Assembly: GCF_004342585.1 (NCBI RefSeq)
Contig: NZ_SLZQ01000003.1
Coordinates: 338,561-402,560 of the forward strand
DNA length: 64,000 bases
Direction of reading: 5' to 3'
DNA from: Paucimonas lemoignei
GTDB lineage: Bacteria; Pseudomonadota; Gammaproteobacteria; Burkholderiales; Burkholderiaceae_D
The position numbers and the translations under genes were made by a program. Shown here one piece after another: positions 23,939 to 33,519 of the stretch. Every line of letters begins with the position of its first letter. Within the stretch, counting starts at the first letter, position 1. The notes under the pieces were generated by a model. That model was not told the origin of the DNA. It saw only the letters and a list, made by a program, of their open reading frames with translations, and did no database searches.

Positions 23939-26900
23939 TCATCCTGCCGCCGACAACACTCTCCGCAATGACGTCATATCGACCGGCTTCACAAAGTAAT
24001 GCTGAAAGCCTGCTGCCTTGGCAAGGATCTTGTCATGCGCCTGCCCATACCCTGTTAGCGCAATGTACATGGCGTCCTTGGTTTCAGATAAGCCATGCAA
24101 GCGCCGCGACAGTTCATAGCCATCCATGTCGGGCAGGCCGATATCCAGAATCAGGGCTTCGGGACGCAAATGCTTGGCTTCTTCAAGCGCACTCTGCGCA
24201 TTCTCGCGAACCGTCACGACATGGCCTTGCTCCTCCAGGAGCGCTTCCAGCGAGACCGCCGCATCGGCGTTGTCGTCGACGATCAGGATGTTCAACGGGC
24301 GCGATGGATGGCTTTCCGTGGCGGCCGCCGGGAATTCGTCGGCCGCCTCCTGTTCCTTCCTTAAAATCGGCAGCGACAAGGCAAAGACGCTTCCCTTGCC
24401 GGGCCCTGCGCTCCTGGCCGTCACGCTGCCGCCATGTAGCGTCATGATGCTTCTTACCAGCGCCAGGCCAAGGCCGAGGCCGCCCTGGGAGCGGTCCGGC
24501 GTGCGTTCTGCCTGGGTAAACAAGTCAAACACATGGGGCAAAAGTTCCGAATCCATGCCGATGCCGTCGTCAGCCACGCTGATGCACACATGAGTCTCTT
24601 TCACTTCCATGGACAGCGCGATATGGCCGCCCATCGGCGTGTATTTGGCGGCATTATTCAGCAAGTTCGTCAGCACCTGGATGAGGCGCGTGCGGTCTCC
24701 CAGTACCGCGGCATTGTTTGGCGCGAGATGGATGGAGAGCGCATGATTTCTCGACTCGATCAAGGGCCTCGACTGCTCGATCGCGCTATTGATGACTTCC
24801 TTGATACTGAGCTCGTCCTTCTCTATCGATACCAGGCCGCGTGTCACGCGCGAGACGTCAAGCAAATCGTCCACCAGTTCGGTCATGTGCCTGACCTGCC
24901 TCGCAATAATCTCGCTATATTTTTTGACGATGTTTTCCTCTGAGCTGACCATCTTGAGAAGCTCTGCCGCCGTACTGATTGGCGCAAGAGGATTGCGCAG
25001 CTCGTGCGCCAGCATGGCAAGAAATTCATCCTTGCGTCGGTTGGCCAGTTCCAGCGCTTCTTCTGCTTCACGCTGGATGGTGATGTCGGTATTCGTGCCA
25101 AACCAGCGGACAATCTGCCCGTTCCGGTCGCGAATAGGAACAGCTCGTGACAAGAACCAGCGATACTCGCCATTCTTGCCACGCAGCGGAAACAAGTCTT
25201 CCCATGCAATCTGCTGTTTGACAATATCGTCGTAATACTTTGCCTTGACTGCTTCCACGAAGTCGGGATGGTGTACCTTTTCCCAGCCCCAGCCCTGCGT
25301 TTCTTCCAGCGTCGTGCCGGTGTACTCGAACCAGCGGTTGTTGTACCAAAAGATCTGGCCGTCGCTATTGGCCATCCAGGCCAGCTGCGGAATGTTCTCT
25401 GCCAACGTGCGAAATTGCACTTCGCTTTCCTTGAGCGCCAATTGTGCCTTTTTGGATTCACTGATATCGAGAACGTAAGCAATGCCTTCTTCTTTGGCGT
25501 CATGAAAGTTGGCAGCACCAACATAAACCGGCAAGCGGCTGCCGTCCTTTCGGAAATATTCTTTCTCGTACGCTTCCGCACTTCCTCTCGATTGCAGGCT
25601 ATCCATGCTTCGCCGGTCTGCATCCGCCCATTCAGGCGGTGTCAGCTCGCGCCAGGATAAGCCGTTCCGCTCGACGTCTTCGCGCGAGTAGCCCAGCATC
25701 CGCAGAAAGGCATCATTCACATTCACCAGGGTGCCGTCATAACGATATTGCAGGATTCCGATGACGTTGGAATCGACGATGGCCTTGAATTGGAATTCGG
25801 TCCGTAGCCTCGCTTCTTCAGCGAGTTTCTGTTGCGTGATGTCCAGGACGACGCCGGGCATCCATGCGGGTTTGCCGCTCGCGTCAGACTCGATTTTTCC
25901 TCGTGCATGGATATACCGGATACTGCCGTCCGGCTGACACAAGCGGTAATAGTCTTGATAAGGCTTGCCAGTGGTGAGCGCCTCGGCGATGTTGGCCTCG
26001 ACAGCCTTGAGGTCGTCAGGGTGGATGGCATGGAAATACGCTTCGCGCGGGCCACCGTTGGCAATCTTTTCGGGTACATCAAACAGCCTGGCAAAGTTGG
26101 GGTCGGCATAGACTCGGTCGGCTTGAATATCCCATGTCCACGTGCCGATTTCCGCGGCGGTCAATGCGCCTTCCAGTCTCAATTGCGCATCCTGCAGCTT
26201 GGCCTGCAGGATTTTTTGTTCGTTGATATCGGTGCAGGTGCCCATCCACCGCTCGATTTCGCCCGCCGCATTCCGGATCGACAAGGCGCGCGCCAGCACC
26301 CAATGATACTGTCCCGAGTGATGCCGCAACCGGTACTCGCTTTCGTAGGGCTCGCCTGTGGCAAGACTGTGTTCCCATGCTTCCCTGGCGCGCAGCAGGT
26401 CGTCCGGATGTAATATCGCGGCCCAGCTCTGGCCCAGAGTTGAGCCTGCCGGGACGCCCGCGAATTCATAATGCTGACGATTGTAATAATCGTGATAACC
26501 GTCTGGCAGCGTCGACCAGACCATCTGCGGGATGGCATCGGCAATCTGCCGGAACTTGGCTTCGCTTTCCTCGGTGGCCTGTTGCTTCAAAATGTGTTCC
26601 GTCACGTCTTCAACGCTATGGATGATGTAGATGATCTCGCCCGCCGTATTGAGCACCGGCGTGTTGAGCGGCTTCCAATAGCGCACTTCAAATTCGCCGT
26701 TGACATCGCCATGCTTGGGGATATCGTATTTCTGTATCGGCATGGCGTCGGGACGCTTGTTCTGCAGCACCCGCATCAGCGATGCCCGCAAGTTCGTGAC
26801 GCCGGTCGCTTCGGGATCCGCGGGGTTATCCGGGAATACGTCAAACAGCCCTTTTCCCAGGATCTGATCGCGCGCGGTGTTGGTGGCCTTGAGGCGCGCT

Positions 26901-27019
26901 TCATTGGCGGCCACCATGGTGAAATCCGGCGTCAGGACCAGATAAGGAATCGGCGTGGCGTCAAACAAAAGCTGAAAATCGAGCGAAAGACCGGCGGGCA
27001 ATTCATCAGGCGTAGCCAT
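23939..27019 (-). CDS. hybrid sensor histidine kinase with five PAS domains
   Basis: A 1026-residue cytoplasmic sensor. Five PAS units are recognisable by their openings: LSLDFQLLFDATPIPYLVLT, AKFRQIADAIPQMVWSTLPD, RLEGALTAAEIGTWTWDI, FKAIVDSNVIGILQYRYDG and VQFRTLAENIPQLAWMANSD. Several PAC tails (SVEDVTEHI, GTCTDINEQ, GTNTDITIQ) separate them. HisKA has the His in LAMLAHELRNPLAPIS; HATPase has SVADDGIGMDSELLPHVF and GGLGLGLALVRSI. The C-terminal receiver reads LNILIVDDNADAAVSL and ALILDIGLPDMDG. The start at 27019 has AAAGGGA 7 bases upstream. No membrane helix is present. It diverges from a diguanylate cyclase gene, a plausible partner. Confidence 0.9.
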   Translation of the reverse strand: MATPDELPAGLSLDFQLLFDATPIPYLVLTPDFTMVAANEARLKATNTARDQILGKGLFDVFPDNPADPEATGVTNLRASLMRVLQNKRPDAMPIQKYDIPKHGDVNGEFEVRYWKPLNTPVLNTAGEIIYIIHSVEDVTEHILKQQATEESEAKFRQIADAIPQMVWSTLPDGYHDYYNRQHYEFAGVPAGSTLGQSWAAILHPDDLLRAREAWEHSLATGEPYESEYRLRHHSGQYHWVLARALSIRNAAGEIERWMGTCTDINEQKILQAKLQDAQLRLEGALTAAEIGTWTWDIQADRVYADPNFARLFDVPEKIANGGPREAYFHAIHPDDLKAVEANIAEALTTGKPYQDYYRLCQPDGSIRYIHARGKIESDASGKPAWMPGVVLDITQQKLAEEARLRTEFQFKAIVDSNVIGILQYRYDGTLVNVNDAFLRMLGYSREDVERNGLSWRELTPPEWADADRRSMDSLQSRGSAEAYEKEYFRKDGSRLPVYVGAANFHDAKEEGIAYVLDISESKKAQLALKESEVQFRTLAENIPQLAWMANSDGQIFWYNNRWFEYTGTTLEETQGWGWEKVHHPDFVEAVKAKYYDDIVKQQIAWEDLFPLRGKNGEYRWFLSRAVPIRDRNGQIVRWFGTNTDITIQREAEEALELANRRKDEFLAMLAHELRNPLAPISTAAELLKMVSSEENIVKKYSEIIARQVRHMTELVDDLLDVSRVTRGLVSIEKDELSIKEVINSAIEQSRPLIESRNHALSIHLAPNNAAVLGDRTRLIQVLTNLLNNAAKYTPMGGHIALSMEVKETHVCISVADDGIGMDSELLPHVFDLFTQAERTPDRSQGGLGLGLALVRSIMTLHGGSVTARSAGPGKGSVFALSLPILRKEQEAADEFPAAATESHPSRPLNILIVDDNADAAVSLEALLEEQGHVVTVRENAQSALEEAKHLRPEALILDIGLPDMDGYELSRRLHGLSETKDAMYIALTGYGQAHDKILAKAAGFQHYFVKPVDMTSLRRVLSAAG

Positions 27020-27291
27020 GTAGCAGTCCCTTTCGAATACAGCAATGCAGGCTGAGACTATGCACGAAGAAAAAGATTGCCCTATGTTCCTCTGCTGCAA
27101 TCCGCACTTATCACAAAACCTGTTTGGTAGACCCGCGCCTCCCTGTAAAAATTCAGGGTGCGATATTAAGTAGAAACTTTGACCGGCGCAAAGGATCGAA
27201 ACCGTACTGCGTCATGTAGAGAGGAAAGTCTTCTCTCTTAACATCTTTACGCAAGGCATTCATTACTTCAATATTTTTCGCCCAAGAATCA

Positions 27292-28272
27292 ATGATAACT
27301 TTGGATAAAATCCGAGCCGCGCGCATTCTTCTGGTCGACGACAGTGCGGACAACATCACGCTGCTCTCCGAAACGCTCAAGCTGCGCGGCTATACTCAAG
27401 TCTCGTTCACCAATGATTCAAGCCAGGTTTGCAAACTCCATGCGCAAAACGACTATGACCTGATCTTGCTCGACATGCATATGCCCGGCCTGAATGGCCT
27501 TGAAGTGATGAAGCAGCTAAAGGACGTCGAAAAGCACGCGACGCTCCCGGTGCTGGCCATTACAGGCGACCAGCGTTACAAGCTCGCGGCGCTGGGGGCG
27601 GGCGCACGCGACTTCATCGTCAAGCCATATGATTTGGCCGAGCTGGATATGCGCATGCGTAATACCATCGAAGCGCGCCTTTCGTACAAGGCCATGGCCG
27701 AGCAAAGCCGATTACTCGAAGAAAAAGCCCTGCACGATTCCTTGACGGGGCTGCCCAACCGGCGCTTGCTGGCGGACCGGATCGAAACCGCGATGCAGTA
27801 TGCGCGCCGCCATCATCAGATGGTCGCCATCATGTACATGGATCTCGATGGATTCAAGCAGGTCAACGATCAGCATGGCCACGCCTATGGCGATAGTCTT
27901 CTGAAGGAAATCGCCGTGCGCCTGCGTTCAGTCGCGCGTCAGGAAGACACGGTCGCGCGAATCGGCGGGGATGAATTCATCATGGTGCTTGCCGAAATCG
28001 TCCGCGTGGAAGATATCTTGCGGCCCGCGACCAAGATACTGGGTTTATTGGAAGAGCCACTTGTTATTGGCGACGTATCGGTGAAGGTTTCCGGCAGCAT
28101 CGGCATCAGCTTCTATCCCAAGGATGCGGAAGATGCGGAGGCATTGATCGCGCGGGCCGATGGCGCGCTCTATTGCGCCAAACACGCGGGAAAGAACCGT
28201 TACCAGTTTGCCGGCCACCCCGCCTTCGATGACACCAGGGCCTACGCGACTGCAAATATGGGTTTGCAATAG
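27292..28272 (+). CDS. diguanylate cyclase response regulator (REC-GGDEF)
   Basis: A 326-residue two-domain protein. The receiver spans about 10-125, with acidic pair in LLVDDSAD, phosphoacceptor Asp61 in LILLDMHMPGLNG and Lys111 in FIVKPYD. The GGDEF domain has the intact motif at 225-229 (RIGGDEF) and an inhibitory-site RQED at 216-219, exactly five residues before it. It should make c-di-GMP from GTP when phosphorylated, with product feedback. The gene diverges from the five-PAS hybrid kinase, 272 bp apart, and that kinase is the obvious candidate phosphodonor. The Shine-Dalgarno is weak (AAGAA). Confidence 0.92.
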   Translation: MITLDKIRAARILLVDDSADNITLLSETLKLRGYTQVSFTNDSSQVCKLHAQNDYDLILLDMHMPGLNGLEVMKQLKDVEKHATLPVLAITGDQRYKLAALGAGARDFIVKPYDLAELDMRMRNTIEARLSYKAMAEQSRLLEEKALHDSLTGLPNRRLLADRIETAMQYARRHHQMVAIMYMDLDGFKQVNDQHGHAYGDSLLKEIAVRLRSVARQEDTVARIGGDEFIMVLAEIVRVEDILRPATKILGLLEEPLVIGDVSVKVSGSIGISFYPKDAEDAEALIARADGALYCAKHAGKNRYQFAGHPAFDDTRAYATANMGLQ

Positions 28273-28367
28273 ATATATCCTTACTGTCCCGACATGGCTA
28301 GCGCCTCGAATAACTTAAGTATCCAGACCTATGCCTTGGAAACTCTTGATCTTCAGAGGCTAGACAG

Positions 28368-28997
28368 ATGAATGAGCATGAGCGGGACAGCACGAAGAAA
28401 CGAATCGATCGATTCAGCCAGGTAATCGGGCATACACGATTCATCGTTCTGCTGGCGGTGACTGCAGTCATGCTCGTTGCCGTATCGCTGTTTCTGCTTG
28501 GCGCGCTACAGGCCGTTTTTGGGATATGGGATGCGTGGCGGACTGTATTGAACGGCGATTTGCACGCGACCCAATTGACGATCCGCTTTTTGGAAATTGT
28601 GAGCGTGATGCTCAAGGCGGTGGTGTTTTACCTGATTGGCGTCGGCCTATACAGCCTGTTCGTATCGCCCCTCAATATCACGGTGTCGCTGGGCGTCCAG
28701 ACGCTTGCCGACCTGGAGTCAAAAGTCATCAGCGTGGTGGTGGTAATCATGAGCGTCACCTTCCTGGAGCACTTCGTGGGCTGGTCTCATCCGAAAGAAA
28801 CGCTCGAATTCGGCGGCTCCCTGGCACTGGTGGTGGTCGCCCTGGTATTGTTTCAGCGCTTTAATCAGCTGGCAAAGAAAGATCAGCAAATCCATAGCCC
28901 GGATGCGCAGGAAAAGGCGCAGACCCGCATGTTTGAACGCCAGGATGAACAAGCCAACGTCACCGGGGCTGCCAAGACGACTGACGACAAATCCTAG
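28368..28997 (+). CDS. YqhA family (UPF0114) membrane protein
   Basis: A 209-residue inner-membrane protein of the UPF0114/YqhA family with about four helices: RFIVLLAVTAVMLVAVSLFLLG, LKAVVFYLIGVGLYSLFV, the segment around KVISVVVVIMSVTFLEHFVGW, and SLALVVVALVLFQRF. LNITVSLGVQTLADLESKVI is a conserved loop. The tail (about 165-209) is hydrophilic and charged. Function is not established for the family. It lies in a rightward series of genes, 96 bp after the diguanylate cyclase. Confidence 0.85.
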   Translation: MNEHERDSTKKRIDRFSQVIGHTRFIVLLAVTAVMLVAVSLFLLGALQAVFGIWDAWRTVLNGDLHATQLTIRFLEIVSVMLKAVVFYLIGVGLYSLFVSPLNITVSLGVQTLADLESKVISVVVVIMSVTFLEHFVGWSHPKETLEFGGSLALVVVALVLFQRFNQLAKKDQQIHSPDAQEKAQTRMFERQDEQANVTGAAKTTDDKS

Positions 28998-29110
28998 GGC
29001 GGACGCCTCGCCCAAGCGAAATCGCATCGACTTGAACCCAGAAGGGAAAGGCGCTGCCAAGGATATAATGCGGTTCCATCTTTTTCACCGCACTTCCGGG
29101 CTAACTACTC

Positions 29111-30280
29111 ATGGCATCTTCCGACGACAACCTTAGCATGGCACTGTTCTGCGATTTCGAAAACGTCGCGCTGGGCGTGCGCGATGCCAAGTACGAGAAA
29201 TTCGATATCAAGCCGGTGCTCGAACGCTTGTTACTCAAGGGTAGCATCGTTGTCAAAAAGGCGTATTGCGACTGGGATCGTTACAAGGGCTTCAAGGCGA
29301 CCATGCATGAGGCCAATTTCGAACTGATCGAAATCCCGCACGTACGCCAATCCGGCAAAAATTCCGCCGATATCCGGATGGTCGTCGATGCACTTGACCT
29401 CTGCTACACCAAGTCGCATGTCAACACCTTCGTCATCATCAGCGGCGACTCCGACTTTTCACCGCTGGTATCGAAGCTGCGTGAGAATGCCAAGCAAGTG
29501 ATCGGCGTCGGCGTCAAGCAATCGACATCCGACCTGCTCGTCGCCAATTGCGATGAATTCATTTTCTACGACGACCTGGTACGTGAAAGCCGGCGCACGA
29601 ACACAAGACGTGACACCCGTGAAGCGCCACCGGCAACCAAGCGACAGCCTGCCGAAGAGAGCAGCCGCAAGGAGGATCTGGAACTGCGCAGGACGCAGGC
29701 CATCGAGATGGCCGTCGAAACATTCGATGCCTTGATGTCCGTGCGTGGCGACAGCGGCAAGATCTGGGCGTCAGCGCTCAAGCAAGCGATCAAGCGCCGC
29801 AAACCCGACTTTAACGAATCCCATTACGGCTTTCGCACCTTCGGCAACTTGCTGGAAGAGGCGCAGTCACGCGGCCTGCTCCAATCCGGACGCGACGAGA
29901 AATCGGGCACGTACGCGTACCGTAGCAGCAGTGCGGTGGCAAACAATGCCGCGCCAAGCCCCGCGGTCATGCCAGAAAATGGCGGCCCGATTGCCGTGCC
30001 GAATGCGAGTGAGATTGAAGCTGACGTGCCGCCAGCCACGGCAACCGAGCCTCGCCGCCGCTCGCGCGCTACGGGACGCAAGGCTGTGCAAAGCGAGCCC
30101 AAGGCTACGCCTATAGCTGCGGCCTTACCCGAAGTGGCATCGGAACAATCGGCGCCGCCAGAGGCTGAAGTGCAACAGCAGGAGGCCGTGCCAATTAAAA
30201 GTGCCGCAAAGACAAGCAGAAAAACCACCGCGAGCCCCCGGAAACCGAGAAAAAAGCCGGCAGCAACCAAGGAAGAATGA
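29111..30280 (+). CDS. NYN-domain RNase-like protein with OST-HTH/LOTUS domain
   Basis: A 389-residue protein. The NYN/LabA (PIN-like) domain spans about 8-155 with the acidic residues Asp15 and Asn18 (FCDFENVALG), Asp87, Asp93 and Asp113/Asp115 (ISGDSDFSPL). An OST-HTH (LOTUS) domain follows at about 196-275 (SVRGDSGKIWASALKQAIKR, then FNESHYGFRTFGNLLEEAQ). The last 110 residues are low-complexity, rich in Ala, Pro, Lys and Arg, probably disordered and RNA-binding. NYN domains are metal-dependent RNases; LOTUS domains bind RNA such as G-quadruplexes. A role in RNA turnover is therefore inferred. It is preceded by 113 bp of gap and is probably its own unit. Confidence 0.9.
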   Translation: MASSDDNLSMALFCDFENVALGVRDAKYEKFDIKPVLERLLLKGSIVVKKAYCDWDRYKGFKATMHEANFELIEIPHVRQSGKNSADIRMVVDALDLCYTKSHVNTFVIISGDSDFSPLVSKLRENAKQVIGVGVKQSTSDLLVANCDEFIFYDDLVRESRRTNTRRDTREAPPATKRQPAEESSRKEDLELRRTQAIEMAVETFDALMSVRGDSGKIWASALKQAIKRRKPDFNESHYGFRTFGNLLEEAQSRGLLQSGRDEKSGTYAYRSSSAVANNAAPSPAVMPENGGPIAVPNASEIEADVPPATATEPRRRSRATGRKAVQSEPKATPIAAALPEVASEQSAPPEAEVQQQEAVPIKSAAKTSRKTTASPRKPRKKPAATKEE

Positions 30281-30411
30281 TTCGGCCAGCTTCCACAGTC
30301 CGAAAGGCGTCCGAAGGCGGAAGAAAGCAGCGCTAAGCAAGATGGGATACCTGTTATGATGGCGGCGTCCCAGGACGCGAATCTCGCTGAAGGGACTCCA
30401 CTAAGGTTTCA

Positions 30412-31584
30412 ATGCCCAACACAGCCAATGCGCGTCTTTCTGACTTCATCCTCAATAATTTAGAACCCATTCTTCAGGCATGGGAAGATTTTGCCCGCAC
30501 CATTGAGCCACCGGCGCTCACCATGGATGATACGGCGCTACGCAATCATGCCATCCATATGCTCAAAGAAATTGCGGGCGATCTTGAGAGACCGCAGAAC
30601 GCATACGAGCAATCTGAAAAGTCCAAAGGCAAAGCACCCCGAGCAAAGAGAGATTCCGCGGCCGAGACGCATGCCGCATCGCGTCTATTGTCGGGCTATA
30701 CGATTGAACAGCTGGTATCGGAATATCGCGCACTCCGCGCAAGCGTATTGCAACAATGGGCAGCAAGTAGCCGGCTGGCGCTGCCGACTGATTCAGCAGA
30801 CATGATGCGCTTCAATGAAGCCATCGACCAGGCTTTAGCAGAATCTGTCGCCCGTTATGCAAAGTTGGTAAAACAATCCCAGAATATGTTTCTGGCGATC
30901 CTGGGGCATGATCTACGCAATCCGCTAGGCACCATCATTACCGGCGCGAGCTTCATCATGCAGGCTACAGATATCGCGAGCAAGTATATCGTTGCGGCCA
31001 CCCGCATGTTCAATTCCGGTCAGCGCATGAACAAACTGATTGGCGACCTGATTGATTTCACAAGAAGTCACTTGGGCTCAGGTTTGCCGGTCAAGCCGAA
31101 ACAGGCAAATCTCGCAATTGTCTGTATGAATGTTGTCGAAGAAATGCGCACCTTCCATCCTGAGCGGATGATCGAATTTGACGCGCGCGGTGACATGGGC
31201 GCGCTCCTTGATGAGGATCGGATTTCACAGGTGTTTTCCAACCTTATCGGGAACGCTTTGCAATATGGCAGAAAGAATGGGCCTGTCATCGTCACCCTCA
31301 TGTCGACCCCAGACAACCTGGTCGTCACGGTGAACAATCAAGGCGAGCCCATCGATCCGCCAAAACTCGCCACGATATTTGAACCGCTGGTTCGCCTGGC
31401 CAAGCAAGACACGACGGATTGCAGCAGGGAGACAAGCCTGGGGATTGGCTTATTTATCGCCAGGGAAATCGTTCACGCCCACAGCGGCACCATTACCGTC
31501 ACGTCCGAAAAACATACTGGCACCACCTTCACGATCAGCTTGCCACGGTTACCAACGCTAGGCGCGCACTTGCCGGCGGAATAA
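30412..31584 (+). CDS. sensor histidine kinase with RsbRD-like N-terminal domain
   Basis: A 390-residue soluble kinase. Residues 1-150 are an all-helical RsbRD-N/globin-sensor-like domain (LSDFILNNLEPILQAWEDFART, SGYTIEQLVSEYRALRASVL). HisKA has His166 in LAILGHDLRNPLG; HATPase has IGNALQYGRKNGPVI, VNNQGEPIDPPKLATIFEPL and SLGIGLFIAREIV (about 270-380). The N-box is slightly altered (NALQYG). There is no receiver and no transmembrane helix. No cognate regulator gene is adjacent, so it is an orphan kinase. Confidence 0.88.
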   Translation: MPNTANARLSDFILNNLEPILQAWEDFARTIEPPALTMDDTALRNHAIHMLKEIAGDLERPQNAYEQSEKSKGKAPRAKRDSAAETHAASRLLSGYTIEQLVSEYRALRASVLQQWAASSRLALPTDSADMMRFNEAIDQALAESVARYAKLVKQSQNMFLAILGHDLRNPLGTIITGASFIMQATDIASKYIVAATRMFNSGQRMNKLIGDLIDFTRSHLGSGLPVKPKQANLAIVCMNVVEEMRTFHPERMIEFDARGDMGALLDEDRISQVFSNLIGNALQYGRKNGPVIVTLMSTPDNLVVTVNNQGEPIDPPKLATIFEPLVRLAKQDTTDCSRETSLGIGLFIAREIVHAHSGTITVTSEKHTGTTFTISLPRLPTLGAHLPAE

Positions 31585-31666
31585 GTGGCTTTTGACGAGG
31601 CACCATATAGTCAATGCTGCCGATACGTAGAATAAGCTTTGCGCATTCACTCAAAGCGCAATCGCT

Positions 31667-31876
31667 ATGACTTCTCTTGCCGCGTTACGTCACCTTGTCT
31701 TGTTTTCCTTCAAAGTTGAAACAAGCACAGAGCAGGTTAATGCAGTTATCAAGGATTTTTGTATTCTAAAAGACAAAAATCCAGGGCTTCGCCATCACGA
31801 ATGGGGCACTAATGTCAGCCCTGAAGGTTTGAATGATGGCTTCACACGAAGAAATATCAACTGCCCGCCAGCTTGA
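31667..31876 (+). pseudogene. truncated Dabb (stress-responsive alpha/beta barrel) gene
   Basis: The 69-residue frame starts with a good Dabb match (ALRHLVLFSFKVETSTEQVN, then GLRHHEWGTNVSPEGLNDGFT), but homology stops after GFT near 31848. The rest (RRNINCPPA) is unrelated. A complete Dabb protein has about 95-100 residues. The break falls about ten bases before the stop of the opposing chemoreceptor gene, so a rearrangement probably replaced the 3' end. Confidence 0.75.
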
Positions 31877-33470
31877 ACGCCGTTACTGCACTCGACAATT
31901 TTACGGCGCTGTCGTAAGTGCTTTCAGCGGCTGCGGCGGCCTCTTCCACAAGTGCGGAATTCCGTTGCGTCATATCGTCAATATGCGCGATTGCGGTGTT
32001 AATTTCCTCGATGCCTGCGCGTTGTTCCTCGCTGGCCTTCGTGATTTCGCTCATGGCATCGCTAACTCGATGCACAGCCGACATAATGTCAATCATCGTG
32101 CTGCCGGCTTCTTCAACCAGCTTACCGCCGGCGTCAACGCTACCGACGGAGTCATTGATCAGTGTCTTGATCTCCTTCGCTGCCGAAGCCGATCGGTGGG
32201 CGAGGCTGCGCACTTCCGCTGCGACAACGGCGAAACCTCTGCCATGTTCGCCGGCACGAGCGGCTTCGACTGCCGCATTCAAGGCAAGCAAATTGGTTTG
32301 GAATGCGATCCCGTCGATCACGCCAACAATGTCAGCCACCTTCAGCGAGCTGCGCTTGATCGCCTGCATGGTCTGCACGACGTCGCCAACCACCTTTTCG
32401 CCGTGGCCGGCAACCTGCGAGGCGGCGGCGACGTGACCATCGACTTGTCGCGCCTTGTCCGCGCTGAGTTTGACAATATCGGTCAGTTGTCCCATCGAGC
32501 TGGCGGCCTGTTCCAAAGCACTGGCCTGGGATTCCGTGCGTGCTGACAAATCCGCATTGCCGTCGGCGATCTCGCGCGAAGCATGGGTGATGCTGTCCGA
32601 GGCCTGTCGCACATCGCCGACGATGCGGGCAAGCCCCTGCGCAGTGGCATTCACCGCATGCATTAACTGCCCAATCTCGTCGCGCCGGTCCACATGCACC
32701 AGCGAAGTGAGATCACCGGCAGCAAGCTTCTCTGCGGCATATCGCGTACCGATCAGCGGCTTGCTGACTAAGCGTTGCAATACCGGGTACATCCCTACCG
32801 CAAGCAATAGCACGCCACCAAGGCCCACAAGGGCAAGATTACTAAAGCTTGCATGGAGTGCGGCGCTTGCCTGATGCGCCTCATCTGCTGGCAGAGCACG
32901 TGAAAGCGCTGCGCCGCTCAATGCAGAAAATGCCCACCCATACAGGCACAGCAGCAGCGTCGCGCCGGCTGATAGCGCGGCAGTCAGCTTGAAGCCGAGA
33001 CCATTGTAAAACTTGTTCACCACCGCCATGCCGACGACGATGACGCCGATTACCCGGCCAGCAGAATCACGGATTGGATCGTAGCCGGTCATAAGTTGAA
33101 CGCCAAACACGGACGACAAGCCCAAATAGCTTTGCCCCTGCAGCAATCGCGCATAGCCGGGATGAGCGCGGTCGAGCAGAGTGCCGACTGCGCGTTCATT
33201 CTTCTGGTTCTTGATTGAAGTAGTGATGCGAATGAAGTCGTCACCTTTGCGGACAAAGATGCTTGTCGTCACGCCGGTGCGTTCAGTGAATGTGTCCGTC
33301 GCCGCATAATTCATGTTGAGCTCGGCATCGCCATGCATCAAAACAGGCGTTGCGCGGCCGGCGATATCGATAGTCCGATGCGTATCAACAGAAAAACCGT
33401 TGGAAAATTGAGCCTTATAGCTTCTTGCGTAACGACGGATCCGGCTTTTTAGCGGCAAGAGGTGATTCAT
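31857..33470 (-). CDS. methyl-accepting chemotaxis protein with Cache-type sensor
   Basis: A 537-residue chemoreceptor. The N-terminal part (about 1-150) resembles a single Cache 3/Cache 2 sensor ([31 protein letters not shown] is read in pieces; [22 protein letters not shown] is typical). Membrane helices lie near 158-180 and 212-235, then HAMP ([21 protein letters not shown]), and the signalling domain with [33 protein letters not shown]. No first membrane helix precedes the sensor, so the N-terminus may be shortened or the sensor cytoplasmic. No CheR/CheB tether is present. A 16-bp palindrome lies 34 bp upstream. Confidence 0.88.
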   Translation of the reverse strand: MNHLLPLKSRIRRYARSYKAQFSNGFSVDTHRTIDIAGRATPVLMHGDAELNMNYAATDTFTERTGVTTSIFVRKGDDFIRITTSIKNQKNERAVGTLLDRAHPGYARLLQGQSYLGLSSVFGVQLMTGYDPIRDSAGRVIGVIVVGMAVVNKFYNGLGFKLTAALSAGATLLLCLYGWAFSALSGAALSRALPADEAHQASAALHASFSNLALVGLGGVLLLAVGMYPVLQRLVSKPLIGTRYAAEKLAAGDLTSLVHVDRRDEIGQLMHAVNATAQGLARIVGDVRQASDSITHASREIADGNADLSARTESQASALEQAASSMGQLTDIVKLSADKARQVDGHVAAASQVAGHGEKVVGDVVQTMQAIKRSSLKVADIVGVIDGIAFQTNLLALNAAVEAARAGEHGRGFAVVAAEVRSLAHRSASAAKEIKTLINDSVGSVDAGGKLVEEAGSTMIDIMSAVHRVSDAMSEITKASEEQRAGIEEINTAIAHIDDMTQRNSALVEEAAAAAESTYDSAVKLSSAVTAFKLAGS

Positions 33471-33503
33471 TAACCAAGTACCTTTTGTTCAGCGATGCAA
33501 AAT

Positions 33504-33519
33504 GTTTCCACGTGGAAAC
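33504..33519. promoter_or_regulatory. perfect palindrome GTTTCCACGTGGAAAC before the chemoreceptor gene
   Basis: Sixteen bases, fully self-complementary, lie 34-49 bp before the chemoreceptor start. The position fits an operator near the transcription start. The binding factor is not known. Confidence 0.55.
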
